Below, in pieces: positions 1 through 10,496 of a stretch of DNA of 64,000 nt (the stretch's first letter is position 1; the number at the start of each line of letters is the position of its first letter). This DNA is from JAKPQE01 sp041397845 (lineage in GTDB: Bacteria > Pseudomonadota > Alphaproteobacteria > Rhizobiales > JAKPQE01). The notes beneath the pieces were generated by a model that did not search any database, was not told where the DNA came from, and worked only from the letters and a program-made list of their open reading frames with translations. The stretch covers positions 1-64,000 of the forward strand of contig JAWKVW010000004.1 of assembly GCA_041397845.1 (NCBI GenBank), written 5' to 3'. The position numbers were made by a program, and so were the translations under genes.

Positions 1-1629
1 GACACCGAGCGGGCAAGCCTGCTGGCGGCGGCGGAGACGGAAACCGACCCGACGCGGATCGCCGACATCCAGGCCCGGCTGGTCGATATCGGCGCCCATG
101 CGGCCGAGGCGCGGGCGGCGCGCATCCTTGCCGGCCTCGGCTTCGACGCGGCGGCGCAGGCGCGGCCCTGCTCGGACTTTTCCGGCGGCTGGCGGATGCG
201 CGTGGCGCTGGCGGCCGTGCTCTTTTCCGAGCCGGACATCCTCCTGCTCGACGAGCCGACCAACTACCTCGACCTTGAGGGAACGCTCTGGCTGCAGACC
301 TACCTTGCGCAGTACCCGAAGACCGCGATCGTCATCTCGCATGACCGCGACCTGCTCAACGAGGCGGTCGACAGCATCGTCCATCTCGATCAGGGCAAGC
401 TCACCTATTATCGCGGCGGCTATGACCAGTTCGACCGGCAGCGGCGGGAAAAGCTGGTGCTGCAGGCCAAGGCCAAGAAAAAGCAGGACGAGCAGCGCAA
501 GCACCTGCAGTCGTTCGTCGACCGGTTCCGCGCCAAGGCGACCAAGGCGCGGCAGGCGCAGTCGCGGCTGAAGGCGCTCGCCAAGCTCGAACCGATCGCG
601 GCGATCATCGAGGACCACGCCAAGCCGATCCGCATTCCCGATCCGCAGAAGGAACTGGCGCCGCCGATCCTGCGCTTCGAGGGCGCCTCGGTCGGCTACG
701 AGCCGGGCAAGCCGATCCTGACGCGGCTCAACCTGCGGATCGATCCGGACGACCGGATTGCCCTGCTCGGCTCGAACGGCAACGGCAAGTCGACCTTCGC
801 CAAGCTCGTTACCGGGCGGCTGACGGCCATGGGCGGGCATATGACCCGGGCCGAAAAGATGGAAATCGCCTATTTCGCCCAGCACCAGCTCGACGAGATC
901 GACCCGAACCGCTCGGCTGTCGACCAGGTCCGGGCGCGGCTGCCGGGCATCAAGGAAGCCGAGGTCCGGGCGCGGGTCGACGGCATGGGCCTTGCCACCG
1001 AGAAGATGGAAACGCCGGCCGGGCAGCTTTCTGGCGGCGAGAAGGCGCGGCTGATGCTCGGCCTTGCCACGCTCGACCGGCCGCACCTCGTCGTTCTCGA
1101 CGAGCCGACCAACCATCTCGACATCGAGGCGCGCGAGGCGCTGGTGCAGGCGCTGGCGGAATATTCCGGCGCGGTCGTGCTGATCTCGCATGACCGGCAT
1201 CTGGTCGAGGCGGCGGCCGACCGGCTCTGGCTCGTATCCGACGGCACGGTCTCGGTGTTCGACGGCGACATCGACGACTATCGCCGGCAGGTACTCGGCG
1301 GCGGCGACAAGCCGGCGCAGGCCAAGCCGGCGGCGACCGACGGCGCGGCGGCCGGGCAGCAGGACGCCCGGCGCGCGGCGGCGTGAACGACGGGCGCAGT
1401 TCGCGCCGCTGAAGCGCGAGATCGACAAGCTCGAGAAAGAGATGGAAAAGCTCAACGCACTGATGCCGAGCTCGACGTCAAGCTGTCCGATCCAGCCCTC
1501 TTCACCGCCAATCCGAGCGAAGGGGCGCGGCTTTCCAAACAGCGGGCCGACGCCGAAAAGCGCCTCTCGGACACCGAGGAAAAATGGCTCGAGATGAGCC
1601 ATGAATACGAAGAGGGCGTGGCGGGGTAG
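1..1629 (+). CDS. ABC-F family ATPase (5'-truncated; frameshifted C-terminus)
   Basis: Soluble ABC-F ATPase of the ribosome-associated type (Uup/EttA relatives), with no membrane domain. The reading frame is open from the first base, so the start and the first Walker A lie outside the window. Visible in order are the first signature (FSGGWRMR), the first Walker B (LLLDEPTNYLD), a charged linker, the second Walker A (GSNGNGKST), and the second signature LSGGEKAR with VVLDEPTNHLD. The frame stops near 1386. The usual coiled-coil tail (APLKREIDKLEKEMEKL, then DVKLSDPALFTANPSEGARL) continues in other frames to a stop at 1627-1629. One extra base near 1383 and one missing base near 1466 would restore it, so sequencing error is likely. 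It converges on the methyltransferase gene with a 3-bp gap. Confidence 0.85.
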
Positions 1630-1632
1630 CCC

Positions 1633-2349
1633 CTACCCTTCCCGGCCGTAGACGATGAACTTGTGGGGGATGACGCGACCGGGGCGCTCGACGACGTAGT
1701 TGCGCGAGGCGAGTTTCGTCAGCCCCAGTTCCTCGAAGCGGGCAAGCTCGGACGGGGTCAGCGGCCAGGGCGGGCCGGGCTGGGGCACGTAGTCGTCCTT
1801 GGTGCGCGCGATGACGAGCAGGCGGCCACCGGGGGCAACAAGCCCGGCGACTGCCGCGAAGGCGGCGTCGCGGATCGGCCCGGTCAGGGACTGGATCGTG
1901 TAGCACTCGTTGACGAGATCGAAACCGCCGACCCAGCCCTCCGGTGGGGCGAAGAGGTCGGCGACGCAATAATCGACGCTCGAGGCGGGAAACCGGCGCC
2001 TTGCCCAGTCGACGGCGGTCGCGGCGATATCAAAGCCGACGGTGCGGTAGCCGGCGTCGGCGATCGCCTCGGCGTTGTCGCCAAGACCACAGGCGATATC
2101 GAGGGCGCGGCGGCCATTGCCGGGGTTCTTCTTCAGCCAGTTGACGAGCACGTCTTTCGGCCGCAGGTCGGCCCAGGGCACGCCGGCGGCATCGCCCTCG
2201 GCGCCGGAATAGACCTGCTCATACCATTCGGCCCGTTCGGCGGCATCACCGGCCATGGCACCGGGCAGGGCATCGTTTTTCCTTGCGATCGCCATGCGCC
2301 GCGCCTGAAAGGTCTCGTCGCCGGGGCGGTCCTTGAAATCAGAGCTCAT
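1633..2349 (-). CDS. Class I SAM-dependent methyltransferase
   Basis: A 238-residue predicted cytosolic methyltransferase with a Rossmann-type SAM site: motif I reads ALDIACGLGDNA at about residue 85 and is followed by an acidic GFDIAAT strand end. A central FDLVNECYTIQSL segment and a GGRLLVIAR post-motif fit the thiopurine-methyltransferase-like/Methyltransf_25 group. The substrate cannot be told from sequence. Its start overlaps the end of holC by 4 bp, so it is the last gene of a pepA-holC-methyltransferase operon and is probably translationally coupled. Confidence 0.75.
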   Translation of the reverse strand: MSSDFKDRPGDETFQARRMAIARKNDALPGAMAGDAAERAEWYEQVYSGAEGDAAGVPWADLRPKDVLVNWLKKNPGNGRRALDIACGLGDNAEAIADAGYRTVGFDIAATAVDWARRRFPASSVDYCVADLFAPPEGWVGGFDLVNECYTIQSLTGPIRDAAFAAVAGLVAPGGRLLVIARTKDDYVPQPGPPWPLTPSELARFEELGLTKLASRNYVVERPGRVIPHKFIVYGREG

Positions 2350-2795
2350 GCCTTCTTCTCCCAGCGGCCGCGTTCGTCCTGCTGCATGTAGGAAACCTCG
2401 AAGCCCGCCGCCTTCGCCGTCTTCCAGCGTGCCCTTGCGGCGAGCACGGCTTCCTCGTCATTGCCGTCGAACAGGACGACGGCGAGACGATACGGCGCAA
2501 GGTCCGGTGCTTCCGGGTCGTCGATGAGGAACCGCACCTCGGCGCCGTTCGGGTTTTCCGGCCCGGTCGTCAGGAACACCGGCTGGGTTTCCGGGTCGCC
2601 GTCCTCGATGGTGCCGTGCGGCAGAAAGGCCTCGTCGGCATAGCTCCACAGATGCGCATCGAGGGCGCGCAGGCGCTCGGGCGAGCCGATCTGCACGACC
2701 GTCGGCCAGTCGCGCTCGACGCACTTTTCCAGAAGCTCGGGAAGCGCCTTGTCGAGCGTCGTGCGCTGGAGGTGATAGAAGCGGACTTCGGTCAT
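2346..2795 (-). CDS. holC: DNA polymerase III subunit chi (HolC)
   Basis: A 149-residue protein matching the chi subunit of DNA polymerase III, which links the clamp loader to single-strand-binding protein. The N-terminus (MTEVRFYHLQRTTLDKALP), the central VQIGSPERLRALDAHLW and the later RLAVVLFDGNDEEAV are family-typical, and so is the length. The gene lies directly downstream of pepA, the usual alphaproteobacterial arrangement. Its ATG shares bases with a TGA that ends one pepA frame, and its own stop overlaps the methyltransferase start. Confidence 0.88.
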   Translation of the reverse strand: MTEVRFYHLQRTTLDKALPELLEKCVERDWPTVVQIGSPERLRALDAHLWSYADEAFLPHGTIEDGDPETQPVFLTTGPENPNGAEVRFLIDDPEAPDLAPYRLAVVLFDGNDEEAVLAARARWKTAKAAGFEVSYMQQDERGRWEKKA

Positions 2796-4328
2796 GACCG
2801 GCCTAGATCGCCGCGCCGGCCCAGCTCGCCCTCGTCATTTCCGTAGTTGGTGCCGGCTGACGAAAGCGTCGGTAGGCACTCGCCATACTGGCCAAGCCCT
2901 TTAGCTGAGTTACGTGTCTTAGTTCCACCGCCGCGGCGATGTCGATAGAGCCCAGGGCGCCGTCCTTGATGTAGCGCTTGAGGAACTGGGCGGCGGTGAT
3001 CGAGAGCCGGCCCAGCGCGGCCGCCGGTGTTCTCCGCGTCGGCGAAGCGCGATCGATCAGCTTGTCGTAGTCCTTTGCCGATGGGCGCGGTTGTGACCGC
3101 CTCGCGCCGGTGACGCGTCGCCGGCCAGCGAGATCTGGGTGGCGAGGTTGTCGTTAAGAACAGGCCGGCGTGATGGTGGCCACAGGGCACCATGATGGCG
3201 CCGGTCAGCGTCGCCAGATCGACGATGAGGCGGCTCGAAGCGCTCCTGGGCATACCAGAGCGCATCGCACAGGACGAGGCGGCCCTCGGCGTCGGTGTTG
3301 ACGATCTCGATCGTCTGGCCGGACATCGACGTGACGATATCGCCGGGGCGCTGCGCCTTGCCGTCCGGCATGTTCTCGACGAGGCCGATGATGCCGATGA
3401 CGTCGACCCTGGCCTTGCGGGCGGCCAGCGCGTGCATCAGGCCGGAGACGGCAGCAGCGCCGCCCATGTCGCCCTTCATGTCTTCCATGCCGGCGCCCGG
3501 CTTCAGCGAGATGCCGCCGGAATCGAAGCAGACGCCCTTGCCGACGAAGACCAGCGGCTTGTCGCTGCCCCTGGCGCCGTTCCAGCGCATGATCGCCAGA
3601 CGCGGCGGGCGGACCGAGCCCTGGGCGACGCCGAGAAGCGCGTGCATCTTCAGCTTGCGCATCTCCTTCTCGCCGAGGATCTCGACCTCGACGCCGAGCT
3701 TCTCGAGCTTCTTGACGCGATCGGCGAACTCCTCGGGGCCAAGCACGTTGCCCGGCTCGTTGACGAGATCACGGGCGAAGATGACAGCGTCGCTGACGCC
3801 GTCGAAGACCTTGAAGGCACTCTTGGCCTTGCCGGCCTTGTCGACGACGATGGTGACGTCGACCGCCTTCGGCGCATTGTCGTCGTCGCCCTTCTTCGTC
3901 TTGTAGCGATCGAACTCATAGGCGCGCAGGCGCATGCCGGCGGCAAGGGCGGCGGCCTCCTCGGGATGGATGTCGGCGCCATCCGGACGCTCGAGAACGA
4001 CCTGAACGGCGGCGGCCTTCAGGGCAGCGACCTTGGCCATGATCGTGCCGCCGAGCTTCATCCACTCCGATTCGCCGCGGCCATCGGACTTGCCGATACC
4101 GACGACGACGAGGCGATCGAGGCCGAGGCCGGCCGGCACGACGAGATCAAGCGTCGCGCCTTCCTTGCCGGTGAACTTGCCGGCAGCGGCGGCGCGGGCG
4201 ACAAGGCCGCCGGCGGTCTGGTCGAGCGCTCCGGCGATCGGGCCGAGGGCGAGCTTGTCGTCGCAAAGGACGACGGCGACGCCGGTCTCGGGCAGTTCAG
4301 GCTTGGCGAAGGAAATGTTCGGCTGCAT
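2792..4328 (-). pseudogene. pepA: Leucyl aminopeptidase PepA (frameshifted 3' part)
   Basis: M17 zinc aminopeptidase, cytosolic. The start is the ATG giving MQPNISFAKPELP, 32 codons inside the longest open frame. About 380 codons are intact and include the metal-binding block GVCFDSGGISLKPG and the M17 signature NTDAEGRL. After DALWYAQERFEP the gene breaks: pieces of the expected tail (IVDLATLTGAIM, GHHHAGLF, DYDKLID, ENTGGRAG, ITAAQFLKRYIKDG) lie in alternating frames between about 3210 and 2930. Several small indels are needed, so this is either a pseudogene or local sequence error; the latter is favoured because neighbouring essential genes also carry indels. The last residues are uncertain, and the end is set at the TGA that overlaps the holC start. 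Confidence 0.8.
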
Positions 4329-4626
4329 GACTTGAGGTTCCGTTCCCGCAGGGTCAAAAAGGGGCGCAGAAAAAAGACGCCCTCGCCGGGGCTCGGCCCG
4401 GCGCGTCGAATCCCGCGCTAACATGGAGCGCGCGCGCGAGAAAATCGAGCCCCATGGAATGGTTACAAAAAATTCACCATGAATCTTTGCCGAGTTTTTG
4501 CCATTCCCGTATGGAATCCGTTGACGATCCGCGGCATCTGGAAGGCCCGGCCGGAGGTTGTCCGGCGGCAGGGGGCAGGCGCGGATGTGCGCCGAAGCCC
4601 CGGCGGGAAATGGCCGGTCTGATCTG
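4329..4626. other. Divergent intergenic region pepA / lptF
   Basis: About 300 bp separate the divergent pepA and lptF starts, so promoters for both should lie here. I see a lone TTGACG at about 4521 on the plus strand without a convincing -10. No gene, terminator or repeat was recognised. Confidence 0.4.
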
Positions 4627-5814
4627 ATGAAACTCGTCGAGCGCTATATTTTCCGCCAGGTCACGTCGGCATTCCTGTTCGGCCTGATCGCGCTCGCCGG
4701 CGTGCTTTACGTCACCCAGGCCCTGCGCGAACTCGATCTCGTCACCTCCAAGGGCCAGACGCTGGCGATCTTCTTTTCCATGACGGCGCTGTGGATGCCG
4801 ATGCTGGTGATGATCATCGCGCCGGTCGCGCTGCTCATCGCGGCGATCTACACCTTCAACCGGCTGAACAGCGACAGCGAGCTCGTCGTCATGACGGCCG
4901 CCGGCATGAACCAGTGGCGGCTGATGCGGCCGCTGCTGATGCTCGCCATCATCGTGTCGCTGGTGATCGCCTCGATCAGCCTCTACATCTCGCCGCGCAG
5001 CCTGAAGGCGATGCGCTACTACATCAACGAGGTGCGCACCGATCTCGTCGCCAACATCCTGAAGGAAGGCCGCTTCACCGAGATCGAGAAGGGCCTCGTC
5101 TTTCATATCCGCGAGCGCACCTCGACCGGCCAGTTGAAGGGCATTCTCGTCAGCGACGACCGCGACCCGGAACTGTCCTTCTCCTACATCGCCGAGGACG
5201 GCATGCTGGTCGACGTGCCGACCGGCGCCTACCTCGTGCTGCAGGACGGCAACATCCAGCGCCGGCGCAAGGCCGACGGGGCGCTCAACATCGTCAAGTT
5301 CGAGCGGTACGCATTCGATCTTTCGCAATTCACCAGCAAGGAGGAGACAACCTTCTTCAAGCCGCGCGAACAGTTGACGAGCGAGCTGTTCGACACGACG
5401 ACGCCGGCCTTCAAGGCGACGCCGGGGCGGGTCATCGTCGAGCTGCACGACCGGCTGTCGAGCCCGCTTTATCCGATCGCCTTCGCGATGATCGCGATGG
5501 CGACGCTCGGTCAGGCACGCACGACCCGGCAGGCGCGCGGCGGCGCGATTTTCTTCGCGATCGTCTTTGCCGGAGGCATCCGGCTTGTCGGCTTTGCCGG
5601 ATCGAGCATCGGCGCGAAGTACACGCCGGCGGTTTTCCTGATGTATGCGGCGCCGATCGGCGCAACGCTGCTTGCCATCCTGTTCATCGCCAGTTCGGTC
5701 AGGCTGCGGCTGCCGACCTTCCTCGCCCGGCCGCTTGCCCGTATAAGCGATGGACTGCGGCCGCTCGTCTCGCACCTTTCGCGGCGATTCGGTCTGGCCG
5801 CCAGGACGGGTTGA
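4627..5814 (+). CDS. lptF: LPS export permease LptF
   Basis: YjgP/YjgQ-family inner-membrane subunit of the LptB2FG transporter, which extracts lipopolysaccharide from the inner membrane and feeds it to the periplasmic Lpt bridge. The 395-residue protein begins MKLVERYIFRQV. Three N-terminal hydrophobic segments, a periplasmic beta-jellyroll-like middle (about residues 100-260, with FTEIEKGLVFHI) and three C-terminal segments can be seen, the family layout. Upstream in-frame codons were rejected because the family starts at MKL. It is followed at 10 bp by lptG. Confidence 0.92.
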   Translation: MKLVERYIFRQVTSAFLFGLIALAGVLYVTQALRELDLVTSKGQTLAIFFSMTALWMPMLVMIIAPVALLIAAIYTFNRLNSDSELVVMTAAGMNQWRLMRPLLMLAIIVSLVIASISLYISPRSLKAMRYYINEVRTDLVANILKEGRFTEIEKGLVFHIRERTSTGQLKGILVSDDRDPELSFSYIAEDGMLVDVPTGAYLVLQDGNIQRRRKADGALNIVKFERYAFDLSQFTSKEETTFFKPREQLTSELFDTTTPAFKATPGRVIVELHDRLSSPLYPIAFAMIAMATLGQARTTRQARGGAIFFAIVFAGGIRLVGFAGSSIGAKYTPAVFLMYAAPIGATLLAILFIASSVRLRLPTFLARPLARISDGLRPLVSHLSRRFGLAARTG

Positions 5815-5824
5815 GGTCTCGACG

Positions 5825-6913
5825 ATGGGCGGCGGCATCACGTTCGGGCTATATGTCGCAGGGCGCTTCGCGCGCTCGGTGATCGTTGTCTTCGTCGTCT
5901 GCGTGGCGCTGCTGTTCCTGCTCGATTTCGTCGAGCTGATGCGACGGGCGGGCGAGAAGGAGTCCATCGACACCGCCTCCGTCGCCCTCATCTCGCTCTA
6001 TCGCGTGCCGGCACTGTCGGAGCGGCTGCTGCCATTCGCGGTCCTCTTCGGCGCGATGTCGTCGCTGCTTGCCCTGTCGCGCAAGCTGGAACTGGTGGTG
6101 GCGCGGGCGGCGGGCATTTCGGCCTGGCAGTTCCTGACGCCGCCGCTGCTGTTCGCGATCGCCCTCGGGATCTTTTCCACAGCCGTTTACAACCCGATTT
6201 CGGCGCAGTTGAAGGTGAAGTCCGAGCGGCTGGAGGTTGCCATTTTCTCCGGCGGCGGCGGGCGCGGCAACGGCAAGGAAGCGTGGCTGCGGCAGGACGG
6301 CGAGGACGGCCAGTCGGTCATGCATGCCCGCAAGACCGCCGACCAGGGCCTCACGCTCGGCGACATCACGGTCTATTCGTTCAACCGCGACGGCGACTTC
6401 GAGGAGCGCATCGAGGCGCGCACCGGAACGCTGAAAAACGGCCGCTGGGAGCTGTCGGACGCCAATGTCGGCACGGCCGAAGGGGCGATCCAGCACTTCG
6501 ACACCTATGTGGTCGCGACCTACCTGACGCCGACCCAGGTGCGCGAGAGTTTCGCCTCGCCGGACACCGTTTCGGTGTGGCAATTGCCGGACTACATCGC
6601 GCTGGCGGAACGGGCCGGACTGTCGGCAACAAAGTTCCGCCTGCAGTTCCAGAGCCTGCTTGCAAGGCCGGCCCTGCTGGCGGCTATGGTATTGATCGCG
6701 GCGACGGTTTCTCTGCGAGTGTTCCGTTTCGGCAACATCGGGCGGATGATTCTGGGTGGCGTCGTCGCCGGCTTTCTGCTTTATGTTCTCTCCGAACTCG
6801 CAGAGGACTTCGGCAGCGCGGGAATCGTTCATCCGGCGATTGCGGCGTGGGCGCCTGCGATCGTTGCGGCATTGTTCGGGGCGACAGTCCTATTGTACCA
6901 GGAAGACGGATGA
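5825..6913 (+). CDS. lptG: LPS export permease LptG
   Basis: Partner permease of LptF in LptB2FG. The 362-residue protein begins MGGGITFGLYVAGRF, followed by a membrane segment rich in Val, Phe and Leu. A soluble periplasmic middle (about residues 95-270) precedes three C-terminal transmembrane helices. Sequences such as PALSERLLPFAVLFGAM and the C-terminal RPALLAAMVLIAATVSLR are typical of the family. The stop overlaps the lptD start (ATGA), so lptF, lptG and lptD are almost certainly co-transcribed and co-translated. Confidence 0.92.
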   Translation: MGGGITFGLYVAGRFARSVIVVFVVCVALLFLLDFVELMRRAGEKESIDTASVALISLYRVPALSERLLPFAVLFGAMSSLLALSRKLELVVARAAGISAWQFLTPPLLFAIALGIFSTAVYNPISAQLKVKSERLEVAIFSGGGGRGNGKEAWLRQDGEDGQSVMHARKTADQGLTLGDITVYSFNRDGDFEERIEARTGTLKNGRWELSDANVGTAEGAIQHFDTYVVATYLTPTQVRESFASPDTVSVWQLPDYIALAERAGLSATKFRLQFQSLLARPALLAAMVLIAATVSLRVFRFGNIGRMILGGVVAGFLLYVLSELAEDFGSAGIVHPAIAAWAPAIVAALFGATVLLYQEDG

Positions 6914-9357
6914 GACGACGCTTCGGCAACAGGACGGGTTCCAGGCGCACCATCGCGTCCGGCATTTGCCGGTTGCGCGGGTTGCTGCTTGCCGCCGTCA
7001 GCCCGGCAGGGCTTGCCCTCGGCGCGCCGGCCCTTGCTGCCGTCGCGCTCGCGGGTGCTGTCACCTTTGCGCAGCCTGCCTATGCCGAGCAAATAGGGAG
7101 CGGACTGCTCCTTGGCGAGGGGCAGAAGACCGGCGACGACACGCCGATGCTCGTCGAGGCCGATGAACTGATCTACGACTACGACGCCAACACGGTGACG
7201 GCGCGCGGATCGGTCCAGATCTACTACGGCAGCTACACCCTCGAAGCCAGCGAAGTGACCTACAACCGGACGACCTCGCGCGTTCTGGCCGAGGGCAACG
7301 TCCGGGTCACCGAGCCGGACGGCAACATCCTCCATGCCGAAAGCGCCGACCTCACCGACACGTTCGGCGAGGGCTTCGTCAAGTCGCTGCAGGTGGAGAC
7401 GGCCGACGAGACGCGATTCGCCGCCGAGACGGCCGAGCGCGTCGACGGCGAGAAGACGACCTTCAACAAGGGCGTCTACACGGCCTGCAAGCCGTGCGAG
7501 GAAAATCCGGACAAGCCGCCGCTGTGGCAGGTGAAGGCGACGCGGATCATCCACGACCAGAAGAAGAAGATGGTCTACTACAAGCAGGCCAGACTCGAGT
7601 TCTTCGGCGTGCCGATCGCCTATGTGCCGATGTTCTGGCATCCCGACCCGACGGTGAAGCGCAAGAGCGGCTTCCTGACGCCGCGCCTTGGCTATTCCGA
7701 GCATCGCGGCTTCGGCTTCGGCGTCCCGTATTACTGGGAAGTGGCGCCGAACGCCGACATCACCTTCACGCCGATGACCTACTCGAAGCAGGGCTATCTC
7801 GGCGCGGCGGAGTGGCGGCACCGGCTGATCAACGGCTCCTACTCGATCCGCGCCGCCGGCATCTACCAGCAGGAACCGCTCGAATACAAAGGCCTGCCGG
7901 GCGAGACCGAGTGGCGCGGCGCGATCAACACGACCGGCAAGTTCGACATCAATGGCTGGTGGACGACGGGCTGGGACATTTCCGGTACGACCGATCGCAC
8001 CTTCCTCAGCGACTACGAGCCCTGGGCCGCCAGAAGCGACGTCATCGTCTCGAACATCTATCTCAACGGCCAGAGCCTGACGAACTACTTCGACGCGCGC
8101 CTCTACTATTTCCGGGTCGCGACCAACGGCACGCGACTGGTGCCGACGGCGCAGAATCTCGGCAAGACGGTCGTCGACCGGCAGGCCAAGCAGGCGGTGG
8201 TCTATCCGGTCGTCGACTATTCCTACGTATTCTCGCCCTCGACGATCGGCGGCGAGGCCGGCATCGAATTCAATCTCGTCAACCTGTCGCGCGACGTCGG
8301 CGACACGCAGCAGGTCAACGGCGCCGATTTCTATCGCGGGCTCGAAGGCAATTTCGCCCGCGCCAGTCTCGATGCGCATTGGCGGCGCACCTTCATCGAC
8401 GGCATGGGCCAGATGTTCACGCCGTTTGCCTCGGTGCGCAGCGACGTGTTCTGGCTCGACACCAACTCCACGCAGATCCTGCCCTCGAACTACGACGTGA
8501 CGCGGGACGTGGTCTTCCGCGGCATGCCGGCGGTGGGCATGGAATATCGCTGGCCGTTCATTGCCAGCCATAGCTGGGGTTCGCAGGTGTTCGAGCCGAT
8601 CGCGCAGATCGTCGCCCGGCCGAACGAGGCCTATGCCGGCGACCTGCCGAACGAGGACGCCCAGAGCCTCGTCTTCGACGACACGAACCTGTTCGACACC
8701 GACAAGTTCTCCGGCTTCGACCGCGTCGAGGGCGGCGGCCGTCTGAACTACGGCTTCAACTATACGGCCAACTTCAATCGCGGCGCCTCGATCAGCGCGA
8801 TGATCGGCCAGTCGTTCCACCTCTTCGGGGAGAACCCGTATGCGGCGAACGACCTTGCCCGCGCCGGCAAGGATTCGGGCCTCGAGACGCGTCTTTCCGA
8901 CTATGTCGCCCGCCTCAACATCCAGGCGACGCGCTCGCTCAGCATCGGCACGCGGGCCCGCTTCGACGAGCATGATTTCGACCTGAAGCGCTTCGAGGCG
9001 ACAGCGCGGGTCGATCACAAGCCGGTCATCACGACGGCGAGCTATGCCTATTTCGACAAGCAGCCGGATCTTGGCATCACCAAGGAGCGGCACGAGGTCT
9101 ACAACAGCCTCGCCTATCGCTTCGCCGAGAACTGGCAGGCGCTGGCGACCGCGCGCTACGACATCGTCAACAAGTCGCTGGTCGCGGGCAGCATCGGCAT
9201 GGCCTATGACGACGAGTGCTTCAAGGCGTCGCTCGTCTATACCGAAACGCGCAACCGCTACACCAACGTGACCGCCGACAAGTCGGTCATGCTGCGGGTG
9301 CAGTTGCGCACCATCGGCGACGGTCAGATCTCGACGAAGACCGAGAATCTGTTCTAA
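6910..9357 (+). CDS. lptD: LPS-assembly protein LptD (outer-membrane beta-barrel)
   Basis: The 815-residue outer-membrane protein that, with LptE, inserts LPS into the outer leaflet. A long positively charged N-terminus and hydrophobic stretch end in AQPAYA, a signal-peptide pattern. An OstA/LptA-like beta-jellyroll follows (about residues 75-200: VEADELIYDYDANTVTARGSV, read as consecutive strands). The rest is the barrel domain, starting near AYVPMFWHPDPTVKRKSGFL, rich in alternating aromatic and polar strands, and ending in aromatic-rich TENLF. The start is the ATG overlapping the lptG stop. The gene is intact, unlike pdxA and ksgA downstream. Confidence 0.92.
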   Translation: MRRRFGNRTGSRRTIASGICRLRGLLLAAVSPAGLALGAPALAAVALAGAVTFAQPAYAEQIGSGLLLGEGQKTGDDTPMLVEADELIYDYDANTVTARGSVQIYYGSYTLEASEVTYNRTTSRVLAEGNVRVTEPDGNILHAESADLTDTFGEGFVKSLQVETADETRFAAETAERVDGEKTTFNKGVYTACKPCEENPDKPPLWQVKATRIIHDQKKKMVYYKQARLEFFGVPIAYVPMFWHPDPTVKRKSGFLTPRLGYSEHRGFGFGVPYYWEVAPNADITFTPMTYSKQGYLGAAEWRHRLINGSYSIRAAGIYQQEPLEYKGLPGETEWRGAINTTGKFDINGWWTTGWDISGTTDRTFLSDYEPWAARSDVIVSNIYLNGQSLTNYFDARLYYFRVATNGTRLVPTAQNLGKTVVDRQAKQAVVYPVVDYSYVFSPSTIGGEAGIEFNLVNLSRDVGDTQQVNGADFYRGLEGNFARASLDAHWRRTFIDGMGQMFTPFASVRSDVFWLDTNSTQILPSNYDVTRDVVFRGMPAVGMEYRWPFIASHSWGSQVFEPIAQIVARPNEAYAGDLPNEDAQSLVFDDTNLFDTDKFSGFDRVEGGGRLNYGFNYTANFNRGASISAMIGQSFHLFGENPYAANDLARAGKDSGLETRLSDYVARLNIQATRSLSIGTRARFDEHDFDLKRFEATARVDHKPVITTASYAYFDKQPDLGITKERHEVYNSLAYRFAENWQALATARYDIVNKSLVAGSIGMAYDDECFKASLVYTETRNRYTNVTADKSVMLRVQLRTIGDGQISTKTENLF

Positions 9358-9553
9358 GGCACTTTCCGGCGTTTCTTGCCGCTTTCCTGACAAACTCGCA
9401 GGGAATAGAGGGTCGGGGCGCGGCCGGCGGGACTGGGCACCCAACGACGCGGCATTTGCGCGGACGCCGGCAATCATTATCCTGACGGGCATTGCGCCTG
9501 ACGGGCGAAATCCGATTACCGCCGCGGGGCGGAACAACGAGGGTCAGTCACAC

Positions 9554-10483
9554 ATGGCACGGTTCATCGTCGCAGCCCGGCTAGCCACTGCCGTTCTCAT
9601 CGCCGCGGCGGCCGGGACGGTCGCTGCGACCGGAGCAAGCGCGCAGGTCTCGATCAAGGCCCTCGTCAACGACGAACCGATCACCAGCTTCGACGTGGCG
9701 CAGCGCTCGCGCCTGATGGCCCTCTCCGGCCAGGGCGGGTCGGAGAAGAAGGCGCTCGAGGAGCTGATCGACGAGCGCCTGCAGGTGCAGGAAGCGACCC
9801 GGCGAAACGTCGCCGTTTCCGACAGCGAGGTCGAGAGTGCGTTCAGCACCATCGCCCAGCGTTCGAAGATCTCGACGGCCCAGCTCTCGCAGGCCCTGCG
9901 GGCCCGCGGCGTCGACCCCTCGACGCTGAAGGACCGCATCCGCGCCGCCCTTGCCTGGCGGCAGGTGGTGCAGGCCCGCTTCCGCGCGACGATCCAGGTG
10001 CGCGAGCAGGATGTCGTTGCCGCGCTGCAGAAGAAGGGCGAGGAAAAGAAGATCAAGGCGACGGAATTCACGCTGAAGCAGGTGATCTTCGTCATTCCGG
10101 GCAATGCCAGCGGCGGCCTCAAGGAGCAGCGGCGGCGCGAGGCCGAGGCACTGCGCAGCCGGTTCAGCTCGTGCGCCAACAGCCTTGAAATCGTCAAGGG
10201 GCTCAGGGACGTCGCGGTGCGCGACCTTGGCAAGCGCACCTCGACCGAACTGTCGCCGGACATGGCCAAGACGCTGTCCGAGACGGCGGTCGGCAAGCTG
10301 ACCAAGCCGCAGGTCGAGCCGGGCGGCGTCAACATGATTGCCGTTTGCGACAAGAAGGAAATCGTCAGCGAGGCGGCCGCGCAGGACGAGCTGAAGAACG
10401 AGATGATGTCCGAGGAAGGCGAGATCCTCGCCCGGCGCTACATTCGCGACCTGCGCCAGGACGCGGTCATCGAATATCGCTGA
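9554..10483 (+). CDS. surA: SurA-like periplasmic chaperone/peptidyl-prolyl isomerase
   Basis: Periplasmic chaperone for outer-membrane proteins, with a signal peptide ending at GASAQ. The SurA_N region follows (about residues 30-150: VNDEPITSFDVAQRSRLMAL and LEELIDERLQVQEA). A single parvulin-like region spans about residues 165-270, against two in E. coli SurA. In it the canonical PPIase motifs are weak, and the segment ending VNMIAVCDKKEI is the best remnant, so chaperone activity may be retained without isomerase activity. The position after lptD is conserved in alphaproteobacteria and fits a role in LptD folding. Confidence 0.8.
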   Translation: MARFIVAARLATAVLIAAAAGTVAATGASAQVSIKALVNDEPITSFDVAQRSRLMALSGQGGSEKKALEELIDERLQVQEATRRNVAVSDSEVESAFSTIAQRSKISTAQLSQALRARGVDPSTLKDRIRAALAWRQVVQARFRATIQVREQDVVAALQKKGEEKKIKATEFTLKQVIFVIPGNASGGLKEQRRREAEALRSRFSSCANSLEIVKGLRDVAVRDLGKRTSTELSPDMAKTLSETAVGKLTKPQVEPGGVNMIAVCDKKEIVSEAAAQDELKNEMMSEEGEILARRYIRDLRQDAVIEYR

Positions 10484-10496
10484 GGCGGTGCGAGCC

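Noticed and set aside
6829..9537. Very long minus-strand open frame opposite lptD
   Set aside because: It is an antisense shadow caused by high GC; the plus strand encodes a canonical LptD.
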